Assembly: GCA_021295675.1 (NCBI GenBank)
Contig: JAGWBY010000056.1
Coordinates: forward strand, 409 to 16,925
Reading direction: 5' to 3'
DNA: 16,517 nucleotides
From: Candidatus Latescibacterota bacterium
GTDB lineage: Bacteria; Latescibacterota; UBA2968; UBA8231
Shown here: one piece after another, positions 1-7,895 of the stretch
Position numbering within the stretch: the first letter of the stretch is position 1
Layout: each line of letters begins with the position of its first letter
Notes under the pieces: generated by a model
The model's input: only the letters and a program-made list of their open reading frames with translations
Told to the model about the DNA's origin: nothing
Databases searched by the model: none
Position numbers and translations under genes: made by a program

Positions 1-2
1 TA

Positions 3-278
3 TTCTCGTTGGCGAACAACTATCCGAACCCGTTCAACCCGGCGACGACGATTAAGTATGCGTTGCCGCAGGCGGCGGATGTGGAGCTGACGGTGTATAA
101 CGTGCTGGGTCAGCCGGTTCGGACGCTGGTAGCCGAGCATCAGAGCGCTGGTCGCTACGTCGTGGAGTGGGACGCGACGAACGCCAGCGGTCACAGCTTG
201 TCTTCGGGGATGTATTTCTACCGCTTGCAGGCGGGCGGTGAGTTCCTCGAAACCAAGAAGATGCTGCTGCTTAAGTAG
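3..278 (+). CDS. C-terminal tail of a secreted protein with FlgD-like / type A sorting domain (5' end outside window)
   Basis: The reading frame is open from the left edge (a Phe-Ser codon pair precedes a TTG at 9), so this is the end of a longer gene and the TTG is not a start. The 89 residues from position 9 have the hallmarks of the FlgD-Ig/TIGR04183-type C-terminal domain: [12 protein letters not shown] near the start, then a [12 protein letters not shown] strand, a [11 protein letters not shown] segment, SSGMYFYRL, and a final KKMLLLK. In FCB-group bacteria this domain sits at the extreme C terminus of exported proteins and can direct type IX secretion and surface attachment; its use as a sorting signal here is inferred. 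By hand count it is identical at 78 of 89 positions to the tail of the next gene, so it belongs to the same tandem family. A terminator hairpin follows about 40 bases after the stop. Confidence 0.85.
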   Translation, partial: FSLANNYPNPFNPATTIKYALPQAADVELTVYNVLGQPVRTLVAEHQSAGRYVVEWDATNASGHSLSSGMYFYRLQAGGEFLETKKMLLLK

Positions 279-315
279 CACTCAAGTAGCACCCACTTGC
301 ACAGCGCGTTCGTAA

Positions 316-355
316 AAATAGGGCCTCAGATTGAAATTTGAGGCCCTGTTTGCTA
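316..355 (+). terminator. Rho-independent terminator after the first tandem paralogue
   Basis: Arm gggcctca (321-328) pairs with tgaggccc (339-346). It extends outward through a320-t347 and A/U plus wobble pairs to about 316/351, with a 10-base loop and a T-rich trailer. The same position after the other two tandem genes holds hairpins with related but different arms. Confidence 0.8.
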
Positions 356-361
356 TATTTG
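331..361 (+). promoter_or_regulatory. Candidate promoter of the 1332-codon gene
   Basis: The preceding gene has its own terminator, so a promoter is expected between about 350 and 386. TATATTTG at 354-361 fits the Bacteroidota -7 consensus TAnnTTTG, with a TTG at 331-333 twenty bases upstream. The upstream element would lie inside the terminator hairpin. In the equivalent place before the next gene only a TATATTGG (4489-4496) is present, one base off the consensus. A loosely shared caa(t/c)tactc lies in both leaders (371-379 and 4479-4487). This is a weak, composition-prone call. Confidence 0.22.
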
Positions 362-400
362 ATCAAATAACAATTACTCACAACCTGGGGAGGTAGAGTA

Positions 401-3400
401 ATGACACACACGAAATTGTTAATGCGGCGCTTGGCCTATGTGCCTTGGCTGCTAGCTGTTGGGCTGGTGCTGGGGTGGGCCGGGAAGGCTGTGGCTGATG
501 ACGCTGATGCCGGTGAGGATGATCACAGCGACGTGTCGGAACATAGACATGCCACTGATCCCTATTTGCGTCTATCCTATAAGTTGGATCCAGAAGGAGT
601 AGCAGGCACAGCAACCGATTCGGTTATTGTGCATTGGAGTACGTCTTATGCGAAGAATTTCGACTCGGGAAATGGGGAGGCAGCCGTATCGTACGGGCTG
701 ACTCTGGTTAGGGGAGAAGTTCCTAGTGATATTTCTGCTAATCCTACTCCGGTTGGGAGTGCTCTAACTTTTTCAGGACCTACAGGGGATACAAACGTTG
801 GAGTCCGCAGAGCCGCCCTTGCTTTCGACAGTGAGGGGACGGATCCCGTTACTGGAGGAACGGGATTCTATTGGGTAAGGATGAATGTGGGTGCCGACGA
901 CGAGGATGGCAGTTCTATACCGATGTCTTTCGCTAAGCAAATAGCGATAGAGCCAGACTACATTCTATCGGTGAATCCGAGTAGTGTGCGCGAGGACGCT
1001 GGTGGGACCGATATCGAGATAAAAGTCAAAGTTGGCGATGATACGGCGGTGGAGCAGAATACGTCCGTGCCCTTGTTGATGGGTACCAATCAGACCGGGC
1101 TCAACACTCGATTCGGCATATCATTTCCCCCGCTCGTGATTACCGAGGGTGAGAAAGAGGCGACGGGGATGATCCGATTCACCCCCATTGAAAGTGACAC
1201 TCCCCCCCACGACGATCTGCTGGTCACGATCAGGACCGTTGGCGGCATTGCCGGGGCAACCGATATTCGGCTGGTTGACACCGACAAGGCGAGCACGGCG
1301 ATTAGTCTCTCGTTCTCGGACGCCACGATAACTAAAAACGATGGTACAACCGAGATCGAAGTGACGGCCACGCTCGATGGAAAGACGCTAGACGATCATG
1401 TGAGCTTTGACTTGGTTATTGATAATGCGGCTCCGGGTAGCGCGCGGCGCGACGTGGATTATACGGCGACGCTGAGACCGATAACCATTCGACGGCGCCA
1501 GGTGTCGGGGAAGGCGACGATTACCATCACCCCCCTGAACGAAGGCGTAGGTGCTATTCGGGTGGCACCTAGTAACGCCATGAATACGAGAACCCCTGCC
1601 ATTTCCATACCAGTTAATCCGAGTTCAATCGAGATAACGGCTGGTCCTGAGGCGGGGATTAAAGGGCTCACCGCGCTGCCTTTCTCGATCCGCGAGGACT
1701 CTGAGACGAAGAATGTCAGGCTGGAGATTTCCTTGCAGAACGCTTTGCTGACTGACGAGACGGTGGTATTCACTATTTCGGACACCGATGAAGACATAAG
1801 AGAGCTACAGGGGCGATCGGATATAGGCGACCGTTTCCAACTGGCGGATGATGCGGATCGCGATGTGGATTATCGGGCGCAAGTGCAGGCACTTGTCATC
1901 CCGAAGGGCGAGACCACAGCGACGACGACGATGACCGTCACCCCCATCAACAACAACAGAGAAGATGGACTCCGGGCTTTCAAGGTGACTGCGCTGGTTG
2001 GAGGCAAAACCTACTCTGAAGGCATCCTGATTACCGACGACGACACGATAAGCGATTCGATCACGCTAGAGGTGAGTCCAGCCGAGATAAATGAGAGCGA
2101 TGGGGTGACCTCGGTCACAGTGACCGGCATCTTGAACGGGAAAGTGTTCAAAGATAACGTGATCGTGCCCTTGGTCATTAATGACGATATTAATGGCGAT
2201 GGCACCGTGAATGCCGATGATAAGGCGGCGACGCGCGATTTGGACTACACAGCCTCCCTCAGCCCCTTGGTGATTCCGGGCGGCCAGACACAAGGGACGG
2301 CGACGATCACCATCACCCCCACGGCCAACGACGGGAAGGAAGGGGACGAGAAGATCGGCTTGAAGAGTTCGGGTGAACCCGAAGCTAGAGATGAAGACGG
2401 AGTCACAGAAAAGCTCGTTGTAGTTGGAACGGCGATCACGCTGAAAGACGTTCATGCGGAGGGTACGCAGCCAACGCCTGCGGATCCGACGCGCCCGACC
2501 TTCGCGGTCGCCGATTCGATTGCCAGCCAATCGTACGCGGTTGGCACGGCGATTGATCCTCTCGTACTGCCGGAAGCTAGCGGCGGCGCTGCTCCGCTGA
2601 CGTATAGCCTCTCGACTCTGCCGGCGGGCTTGTCGTTTGACGCGGCCACGCGGACGCTTTCGGGCACGCCTACAGCCGAGACCAACGGCGCGGCCACCAT
2701 CATCTACACGGTGATTGACAGCGCCCGTGCCGCTGGCGTGTTGATCTTTACCATCACGGTCGAAGAGGGCGAGATGCCGCCCCCGGTTGCCGACGCGCAG
2801 CTATCGGTGACGCCTTCGGCGATCCGCGAGGACGCTGGGCTGACGCAAGTGTCGTTGACCGTGTCCTTGTCGGAGGCCAAAGCGGCAGACGAGATCGTGA
2901 CGTTCACGATTGTAGCTCCAAGCGAAGGCAAGCAGGCCGTGCGCGACGTTGACTACACTGCATCCTTGGGAGCGATCATTGCCATTCCGGCTGGTTCTAC
3001 GGTAGGGACGGGGACCCTCACGCTCACCCCCATTAACAACGTCTTCGTGGATAGCCTGAGAGCGATCGGTGTGCAGGCTACGTTCGCATCTGGTGCGACG
3101 CTAATGACGGACATCAAAATCGTCGATGACGAAACGCCGAGTACGTCCATCGAGCTGTCGGTGGATCCGCACACGATAATCGAGGGAAGTGGTAACGTCG
3201 AAGTTACGGTGACCGCCACGTTGGACGGGAAGGCGTTGGCCGAGAACGCAACTGTGGTCGTGGCCATTGATGCGGCGTCAACAGCGACGCGCGACGTAGA
3301 TTACGCCGCGCTATTCAATCCGCTGATTGCGATTCCAGCCGGCTCGATAACGGGGTCCACGCAGTTTGTGATCCGCATCATTGACGACGATTTAGCGGAG

Positions 3401-4399
3401 GGCAGCGAGACCATCAAGCTGATCGGTGTGATTAACGGATTGATGGGAGACGAGGCAGAGATCACCCTGAGCGACCAAGCACCGACGCCGCCTCCTCCGC
3501 CTGATCCGCCTGATCCGGGTGCCCTCGCTTTCGCCGACAACACCGCGATCCCAAACCAAGCGTACACCGCTGGGACGGCGATTACCCCGCTCGTGCTGCC
3601 GGCGGCATCGGGTGGCACCGCACCGCTGACGTACAGCATCTCGGTTCTGCCGACAGGCTTGGTATTTGACCCGGCCACGCGGACGATTTCGGGCACGCCG
3701 GCGACAGTAGATAGCACGGTCACGGTCATCGTCATCTACACGGTGATTGACAGTGCCGGGAGTGCCGTCGCGTTGACTTTCTCTATTACGATCAACCCAG
3801 GAATAAGTATTGGTTTTGACGACCTCTTCAATTTCTTCGGCGCTGGCAAGATCGTTCCGACGGACTCGCACGATTTGGCTGTGATCCGCGAATTTGTCGT
3901 TGGCCAGCGCGTGGAAGGCATTGTGTTGCCGGAGGCTTCGGGCGGCACCGCACCGTTGACATACACCCTCTCACCGGCCCTGCCAGTGGGCCTGATGTTT
4001 GACGCGTCCACGCGGACGATTTCGGGCACGCCGAGCTCGGCAGCCGAAACCGTCTATACGTACACGGTTACGGACGCCAACGGCGCGACCGCGTCGCTAG
4101 CCTTGCAGACGCTGCCGACGGCCTTCGCGTTGGCGGACAACTTCCCGAACCCGTTCAACCCGGCGACGACGATCCAGTATGCGTTGCCGACTGCGGCGGA
4201 CGTGGAGTTGACTGTCTATAACGTGGTGGGTCAGCCGGTGCGGACGCTGGTGGCTGAGCACCAGAGCGCCGGTCGCTATATGGTGGAGTGGGACGCGACC
4301 GATGACAGCGGCCATAGCTTGTCATCGGGGATGTATTTCTACCGCTTGCAGGCGGGAGAAGAGTTCCGCGAAGTCAAGAAGATGCTGCTGCTCAAGTAG
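401..4399 (+). CDS. Large secreted Calx-beta / putative-Ig repeat protein with C-terminal sorting domain
   Basis: ATG at 401 is set by ggggaggt (387-394) six bases upstream. Residues 1-32 are a signal peptide: KLLMRR, a hydrophobic stretch to W26, then AVA with cleavage predicted before D33. Residues 33-187 start with an acidic, His-containing run and then form an unassigned region missing from the downstream paralogue. Six Calx-beta-like domains follow, starting near 188, 301, 427, 554, 800 and 917. They are recognised by repeated (S)VREDAG, RDVDYTA, IPAG and TITP(I/L)N motifs. He_PIG-like domains (LPAGLSFD, TRTLSGTP) lie near 699-790, 1041-1135 and 1136-1236, with a Pro-rich linker at about 1028-1040. 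The FlgD-like / type A C-terminal domain spans 1237-1332 and ends KKMLLLK. Calx-beta domains bind calcium and He_PIG domains are structural, so a surface adhesin or matrix role is likely but inferred; no catalytic motif was seen. A perfect dockerin-type loop interrupts the fourth Calx-beta domain. Confidence 0.9.
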   Translation: MTHTKLLMRRLAYVPWLLAVGLVLGWAGKAVADDADAGEDDHSDVSEHRHATDPYLRLSYKLDPEGVAGTATDSVIVHWSTSYAKNFDSGNGEAAVSYGLTLVRGEVPSDISANPTPVGSALTFSGPTGDTNVGVRRAALAFDSEGTDPVTGGTGFYWVRMNVGADDEDGSSIPMSFAKQIAIEPDYILSVNPSSVREDAGGTDIEIKVKVGDDTAVEQNTSVPLLMGTNQTGLNTRFGISFPPLVITEGEKEATGMIRFTPIESDTPPHDDLLVTIRTVGGIAGATDIRLVDTDKASTAISLSFSDATITKNDGTTEIEVTATLDGKTLDDHVSFDLVIDNAAPGSARRDVDYTATLRPITIRRRQVSGKATITITPLNEGVGAIRVAPSNAMNTRTPAISIPVNPSSIEITAGPEAGIKGLTALPFSIREDSETKNVRLEISLQNALLTDETVVFTISDTDEDIRELQGRSDIGDRFQLADDADRDVDYRAQVQALVIPKGETTATTTMTVTPINNNREDGLRAFKVTALVGGKTYSEGILITDDDTISDSITLEVSPAEINESDGVTSVTVTGILNGKVFKDNVIVPLVINDDINGDGTVNADDKAATRDLDYTASLSPLVIPGGQTQGTATITITPTANDGKEGDEKIGLKSSGEPEARDEDGVTEKLVVVGTAITLKDVHAEGTQPTPADPTRPTFAVADSIASQSYAVGTAIDPLVLPEASGGAAPLTYSLSTLPAGLSFDAATRTLSGTPTAETNGAATIIYTVIDSARAAGVLIFTITVEEGEMPPPVADAQLSVTPSAIREDAGLTQVSLTVSLSEAKAADEIVTFTIVAPSEGKQAVRDVDYTASLGAIIAIPAGSTVGTGTLTLTPINNVFVDSLRAIGVQATFASGATLMTDIKIVDDETPSTSIELSVDPHTIIEGSGNVEVTVTATLDGKALAENATVVVAIDAASTATRDVDYAALFNPLIAIPAGSITGSTQFVIRIIDDDLAEGSETIKLIGVINGLMGDEAEITLSDQAPTPPPPPDPPDPGALAFADNTAIPNQAYTAGTAITPLVLPAASGGTAPLTYSISVLPTGLVFDPATRTISGTPATVDSTVTVIVIYTVIDSAGSAVALTFSITINPGISIGFDDLFNFFGAGKIVPTDSHDLAVIREFVVGQRVEGIVLPEASGGTAPLTYTLSPALPVGLMFDASTRTISGTPSSAAETVYTYTVTDANGATASLALQTLPTAFALADNFPNPFNPATTIQYALPTAADVELTVYNVVGQPVRTLVAEHQSAGRYMVEWDATDDSGHSLSSGMYFYRLQAGEEFREVKKMLLLK
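2186..2221 (+). other. Dockerin/EF-hand-like calcium loop inside a Calx-beta domain
   Basis: Codons 596-607 of the 1332-residue protein read DINGDGTVNADD. Asp/Asn are at loop positions 1, 3, 5, 9 and 12, with Gly at 6 and Val at 8, matching the dockerin type I pattern DxNxDGxVNxxD. It lies just before the RDLDYTA motif that most of the other repeats reach without this insert. Calcium binding is inferred from the pattern. Confidence 0.65.
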
Positions 4400-4423
4400 T
4401 ACTCGCAGCACAGCGCGTTAGGG

Positions 4424-4462
4424 AATAGGGCCTCAAACTTCAGTTTGAGGCCCTATTTCTTA
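4424..4462 (+). terminator. Rho-independent terminator after the 1332-codon gene
   Basis: A perfect stem pairs 4424-4439 with 4442-4457, closing on a UUCA tetraloop at 4439-4442. The 3' arm ends in a T-rich run (ctatttctt). The A-rich 5' arm would allow it to work in both directions. The octamer agcgcgtt lies at 4412-4419, between stop codon and hairpin. Confidence 0.88.
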
Positions 4463-4523
4463 ATTATAAACCAATAGGCAACTACTCTTATATTGGGGAT
4501 GCTCTCCCTAGGGAGGTAAAGTA

Positions 4524-7500
4524 ATGATACATGCGAAGTTGTTGGTGCGGCGTCTGGCCTGTGTGCCTTGGCTGTTGGCCGCTGGTTTGGTGCTGGGATG
4601 GAGCGGGGAGGCCGAGGCGCAGTTGGCGCTGTCGGTAAATCCGAGCAGTGTGCGCGAGGACGCTGGTGAGACCGAGGTCGAGGTGACAGTCGAAGTTACG
4701 GATGATACAGCGGTGGAAACGGATGTCTTCGTACTCTTGGGGATCTCCGAGGAGGGGCTCAATAGTCGCTTCCGCATCAGGCTGACCGTTCTCAGGATTC
4801 CGGCTGGCGAGAAACGGTCAACCGGGACTATCACGCTCTTCCCCGTCAACGATGAGATCGTTGACACAGATCTTCCTATCGAGATCCGCGGCAATGCTGG
4901 CATTAAGACGGTTGAGCCGGCGACGATTACGCTGATTGACGACGACAAGGACAGCCAAAACATCGATCTGTCGGCCGATATTGTCGAGCTAAATAGGCTC
5001 GATGGTGCGACCGAGATCGCCGTGACGGCGACCCTAGATGGCGAGGTACTAAGACAGGCGACGAGTTTCGTCTTGACCATTGGCGATCATCCCGACTTGG
5101 GGCCCAATCCCAACGCCGATACCAATGGCGACGGCACTATTGACGATGCGGATGCGACCAAGGACAATCGCGAGGCGCAGCGTGATTTGGACTACACGGT
5201 GACGCTGGCGACGCTGACGATTCCGCGCAATAGGGTGTCGGGGACGGCGACGATTACCATCACTCCTAGAAACCGGCTGCCGGGCACGATCCGGGTGGCG
5301 ACGCCCGATAGTGATGCGAATAATGCGGGGATACAGCTTGCAAATGGGCTAACGGTCCGCCCGTTGGATGTCAAAATGAAGAAGGCGGTTGCTGCCACAG
5401 CCGATGCCATTACGCTGAGTCAAGAGAGTGTGCGCGAGGACGCCGGTGAGACGACCATCGAGTTGAAAGTCTCATTGACAAATGCCTTGGCTGAGGACGA
5501 GCCGGTGCGGCTGCGCGTGTTGTCAGTAGGTGAGACGTTGCCGTCGGGGGGTGCGGTGACGAGCACGCCAACGCGCGATGTGGATTACACGCTGTCTTTT
5601 GCGCCGTTTATCATTCCGGCCGGCGAGACTGAGGGAACGACGACCTTCACCATTACTCCCTACAACGACAGCGCAGTGGTTGCGCGTGGTTTGATATACA
5701 TACAGATCGCAGTCGGCGACGTAGCGGCGGTTAAAACGATAGCGATCGCCGACGACGACGCGAACAGCACGAGCATCTCGCTGACGGCGACTCCGACTAG
5801 GCTAAGCGAGGGGGCCGGTAGGACCGATGTCGCGGTGACCGGCACATTGGACGGGAAGGTGTTTGACCAAGACGTGATCGTGCTGCTGATCATTGACCCC
5901 GATCCCAAAGATACAAATGCGAATAACGAGGTCGTCGATGTGGCCGAGGCGACGCGCGATGTAGACTACACAGCCGTACTGCGTCCTCTGACGATTCCGG
6001 CCGGCGCAGTGTCGGGGACGACGACGATCACCATCATCCCGTTTGACGACGGGACTGAGGAAGGCGAAGAGAAAATTAGGCTGACGGTGCCGTACGCCAA
6101 CCGGCAAGTCACCGCCCAATATGCCGATGGCGAAGCGGCCAATTTGACGGTCGGCACGGTAGATGTAACGCTGCGAGACGGCAGCGAGGGCACTGTGCCT
6201 TCCTTTGCTGCGGGCGCTGCGATCGCCGCCCAGACCTACACCGTGGGCACGGCGATTACCAGTTTGGTGCTGCCGGAGGCCACCGGCGATGGCGACCTGA
6301 CGTACCAGGTCTCGGCTCTGCCAGCGGGCTTGTCATTTGACTCGGCCACGCGGACGCTTTCGGGTACGCCTACGCAAGCCACCGCTGGTGCGCTCGAAGT
6401 TACGTACACGGCGACCGATGGAGATGGCGAAGCGGCCGTGCTGTCCTTTGCTATTACTGTAATTGCTGAGGAAGAGAAGGCGCTGTCCTTTGCTGCGGAC
6501 GCTGCGATTGCCGCCCGGACCTACACCGTGGGCACGGCGATTGTCGATTTGGTGCTGCCGGAAATTACGGATAGGGACTGTCACCCGGCCTACAGCGTCT
6601 CGGCCCTGCCAGCGGGCTTGTGGTTTAATTCGGCCACGCGGACGCTGGCGGGTACGCCTACGCAAGCCACCGCCGGTGCGGTCGAAGTTACGTACACGGC
6701 GGTCGATGTTGATTCGGGCGAAAGCGCAGCGCTGGTCTTCACCATTGAAGTCAATCCCGCTGCGGAGGCTCCTCGGGTTGTGGCCGCTGAGCTGATGGCA
6801 GCACCTGCGATGATCCGCGAGGACGCTGGGGAGACGGAAGTCTCGCTGACATTTGTCTTGGAGGCCGCCGCAACGGCAGACGAGAGCGTGCAGTTCGCTA
6901 TTGTGGCCCCAAGTGAGGGGACGGAGGCGATGCGCGATGTGGACTACACAGTGGCTCTCGAAGTGCTTATCACCATTCCGGCCGGCGCTACCGAGGGGAC
7001 GGCGATGCTGGTCCTCACGCCGATCAACGACAATAGTGAAGAGGGCTTGGAGGCGATAGGGGTGCAGGCCACGCTCGTATCGACCGGGCAGACTCTAGTG
7101 ACCAATATCGCGATCCGAGACGACGAAACGCCGAGTACGTCCATCGCGCTGTCGGCGGACCCGAGCACGTTGAGTGAGAATGACGATTTGACCACTGTTA
7201 CGATCACCGCCACGTTGGACGGCAAGGCATTGGAAGAAGACGCAACCGTGCATTTGGCTATTGATAACGAATCCACGGCGGCGCGCGATTTGGACTACGC
7301 CGCGCTATTTACTCCTAAAATTGAGATTCTGGCCGGCTCGATAACAGGGACGGTGAACTTTTACGTCGATCCAAGAGCCGACAACTTGGAGGAAGGCGAC
7401 GAGATCATCAGGCTGATCGGTACGATTGACGGGCTGGAGGGGGACGCGGTAGAGATCGCGATAAGCGACCCCGGAGCGGCGGCGAAGGCGGCAGTTCAAA

Positions 7501-7790
7501 CGCGGCCCGAAGCTTTCTCCTTGGCGAACAACTTCCCGAATCCGTTCAACCCGGCGACGACGATCCAGTATGCGCTGCCGACTGCGGCGGACGTGGAGTT
7601 GACCGTGTATAACGTAGTCGGTCAGCCGGTGCGGACGCTGGTGGCCGAATACCAGAGCGCCGGTCGCTACGCAGTGGAGTGGGACGCGACCAACGACAGC
7701 GGGCGCAGCTTGTCGTCGGGGATGTATTTTTACCACCTGCAAGCGGGAGAAGAGTTCCGCGAAGTCAAGAAGATGCTGCTGCTGAAGTAG
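4524..7790 (+). CDS. Secreted Calx-beta / putative-Ig repeat protein with C-terminal sorting domain (paralogue)
   Basis: ATG at 4524 follows gggaggt (4511-4517). The first 32 residues nearly repeat the upstream paralogue's signal peptide and end in AEA, with cleavage before Q33. Unlike that paralogue it enters the first Calx-beta domain at once (LALSVNPSSVREDAG). Calx-beta-like domains start near residues 34, 149, 296, 418, 755 and 874. Two He_PIG-like domains lie near 558-651 and 653-744. The C-terminal domain runs from about 988 to 1088 and ends KKMLLLK; its last 89 residues match the upstream paralogue at 83 positions by hand count. One calcium loop (199-210) fits the EF-hand pattern and one at 463-474 is degenerate. 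The second He_PIG domain has a divergent DRDCHP stretch; Cys686 is the only cysteine seen in the mature protein. DNA blocks such as 3128-3151 and 7124-7147 are almost identical, pointing to duplication or gene conversion. The role is probably adhesive or matrix-forming, with no enzymatic motif seen. Confidence 0.9.
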   Translation: MIHAKLLVRRLACVPWLLAAGLVLGWSGEAEAQLALSVNPSSVREDAGETEVEVTVEVTDDTAVETDVFVLLGISEEGLNSRFRIRLTVLRIPAGEKRSTGTITLFPVNDEIVDTDLPIEIRGNAGIKTVEPATITLIDDDKDSQNIDLSADIVELNRLDGATEIAVTATLDGEVLRQATSFVLTIGDHPDLGPNPNADTNGDGTIDDADATKDNREAQRDLDYTVTLATLTIPRNRVSGTATITITPRNRLPGTIRVATPDSDANNAGIQLANGLTVRPLDVKMKKAVAATADAITLSQESVREDAGETTIELKVSLTNALAEDEPVRLRVLSVGETLPSGGAVTSTPTRDVDYTLSFAPFIIPAGETEGTTTFTITPYNDSAVVARGLIYIQIAVGDVAAVKTIAIADDDANSTSISLTATPTRLSEGAGRTDVAVTGTLDGKVFDQDVIVLLIIDPDPKDTNANNEVVDVAEATRDVDYTAVLRPLTIPAGAVSGTTTITIIPFDDGTEEGEEKIRLTVPYANRQVTAQYADGEAANLTVGTVDVTLRDGSEGTVPSFAAGAAIAAQTYTVGTAITSLVLPEATGDGDLTYQVSALPAGLSFDSATRTLSGTPTQATAGALEVTYTATDGDGEAAVLSFAITVIAEEEKALSFAADAAIAARTYTVGTAIVDLVLPEITDRDCHPAYSVSALPAGLWFNSATRTLAGTPTQATAGAVEVTYTAVDVDSGESAALVFTIEVNPAAEAPRVVAAELMAAPAMIREDAGETEVSLTFVLEAAATADESVQFAIVAPSEGTEAMRDVDYTVALEVLITIPAGATEGTAMLVLTPINDNSEEGLEAIGVQATLVSTGQTLVTNIAIRDDETPSTSIALSADPSTLSENDDLTTVTITATLDGKALEEDATVHLAIDNESTAARDLDYAALFTPKIEILAGSITGTVNFYVDPRADNLEEGDEIIRLIGTIDGLEGDAVEIAISDPGAAAKAAVQTRPEAFSLANNFPNPFNPATTIQYALPTAADVELTVYNVVGQPVRTLVAEYQSAGRYAVEWDATNDSGRSLSSGMYFYHLQAGEEFREVKKMLLLK
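5118..5153 (+). other. EF-hand-like calcium loop inside the second Calx-beta domain
   Basis: Codons 199-210 read DTNGDGTIDDAD, with ligand-type residues at 1, 3, 5, 9 and 12, Gly at 6 and Ile at 8. It is inserted before an RDLDYTV motif, the same relative place as the loop in the upstream paralogue. A further copy at 5910-5945 (DTNANNEVVDVA) has lost the Gly and several ligands and is probably degenerate. Confidence 0.6.
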
Positions 7791-7812
7791 CAATGGCTAA
7801 ATAGCGCGTTGG

Positions 7813-7850
7813 CAAAATGGGACCTCGATTTGAGGTCCCATTTTGTTGTT
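7813..7850. terminator. Bidirectional terminator between convergent transcription units
   Basis: A perfect 14-pair stem, 7813-7826 with 7832-7845, has a 5-base loop, an A-rich 5' arm and a T-rich 3' arm and trailer (attttgttgtt). It lies between the stop of the + strand gene (7790) and the stop of the - strand operon (7896) and could end transcription from both sides. The octamer agcgcgtt is at 7803-7810. Confidence 0.85.
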
Positions 7851-7895
7851 TATTGGTGAAGTAGCGCGACTGGAGCATTGTGTTGTCGCGCTCGT

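Noticed and set aside
2066..2530. Long open frame on the - strand (154 codons) inside the first complete paralogue
   Set aside because: Antisense shadow of a repetitive G+C-rich gene: Arg/Gly/Ile-rich, no ribosome site, no recognisable family. The same holds for the other - strand frames between 1090 and 7793.
3480..3530. Simple-sequence tract (cct/ccg/gat codons) as a tandem repeat or CRISPR-like feature
   Set aside because: It encodes an ordinary Pro-Asp-rich interdomain linker; no spaced direct repeats are present.
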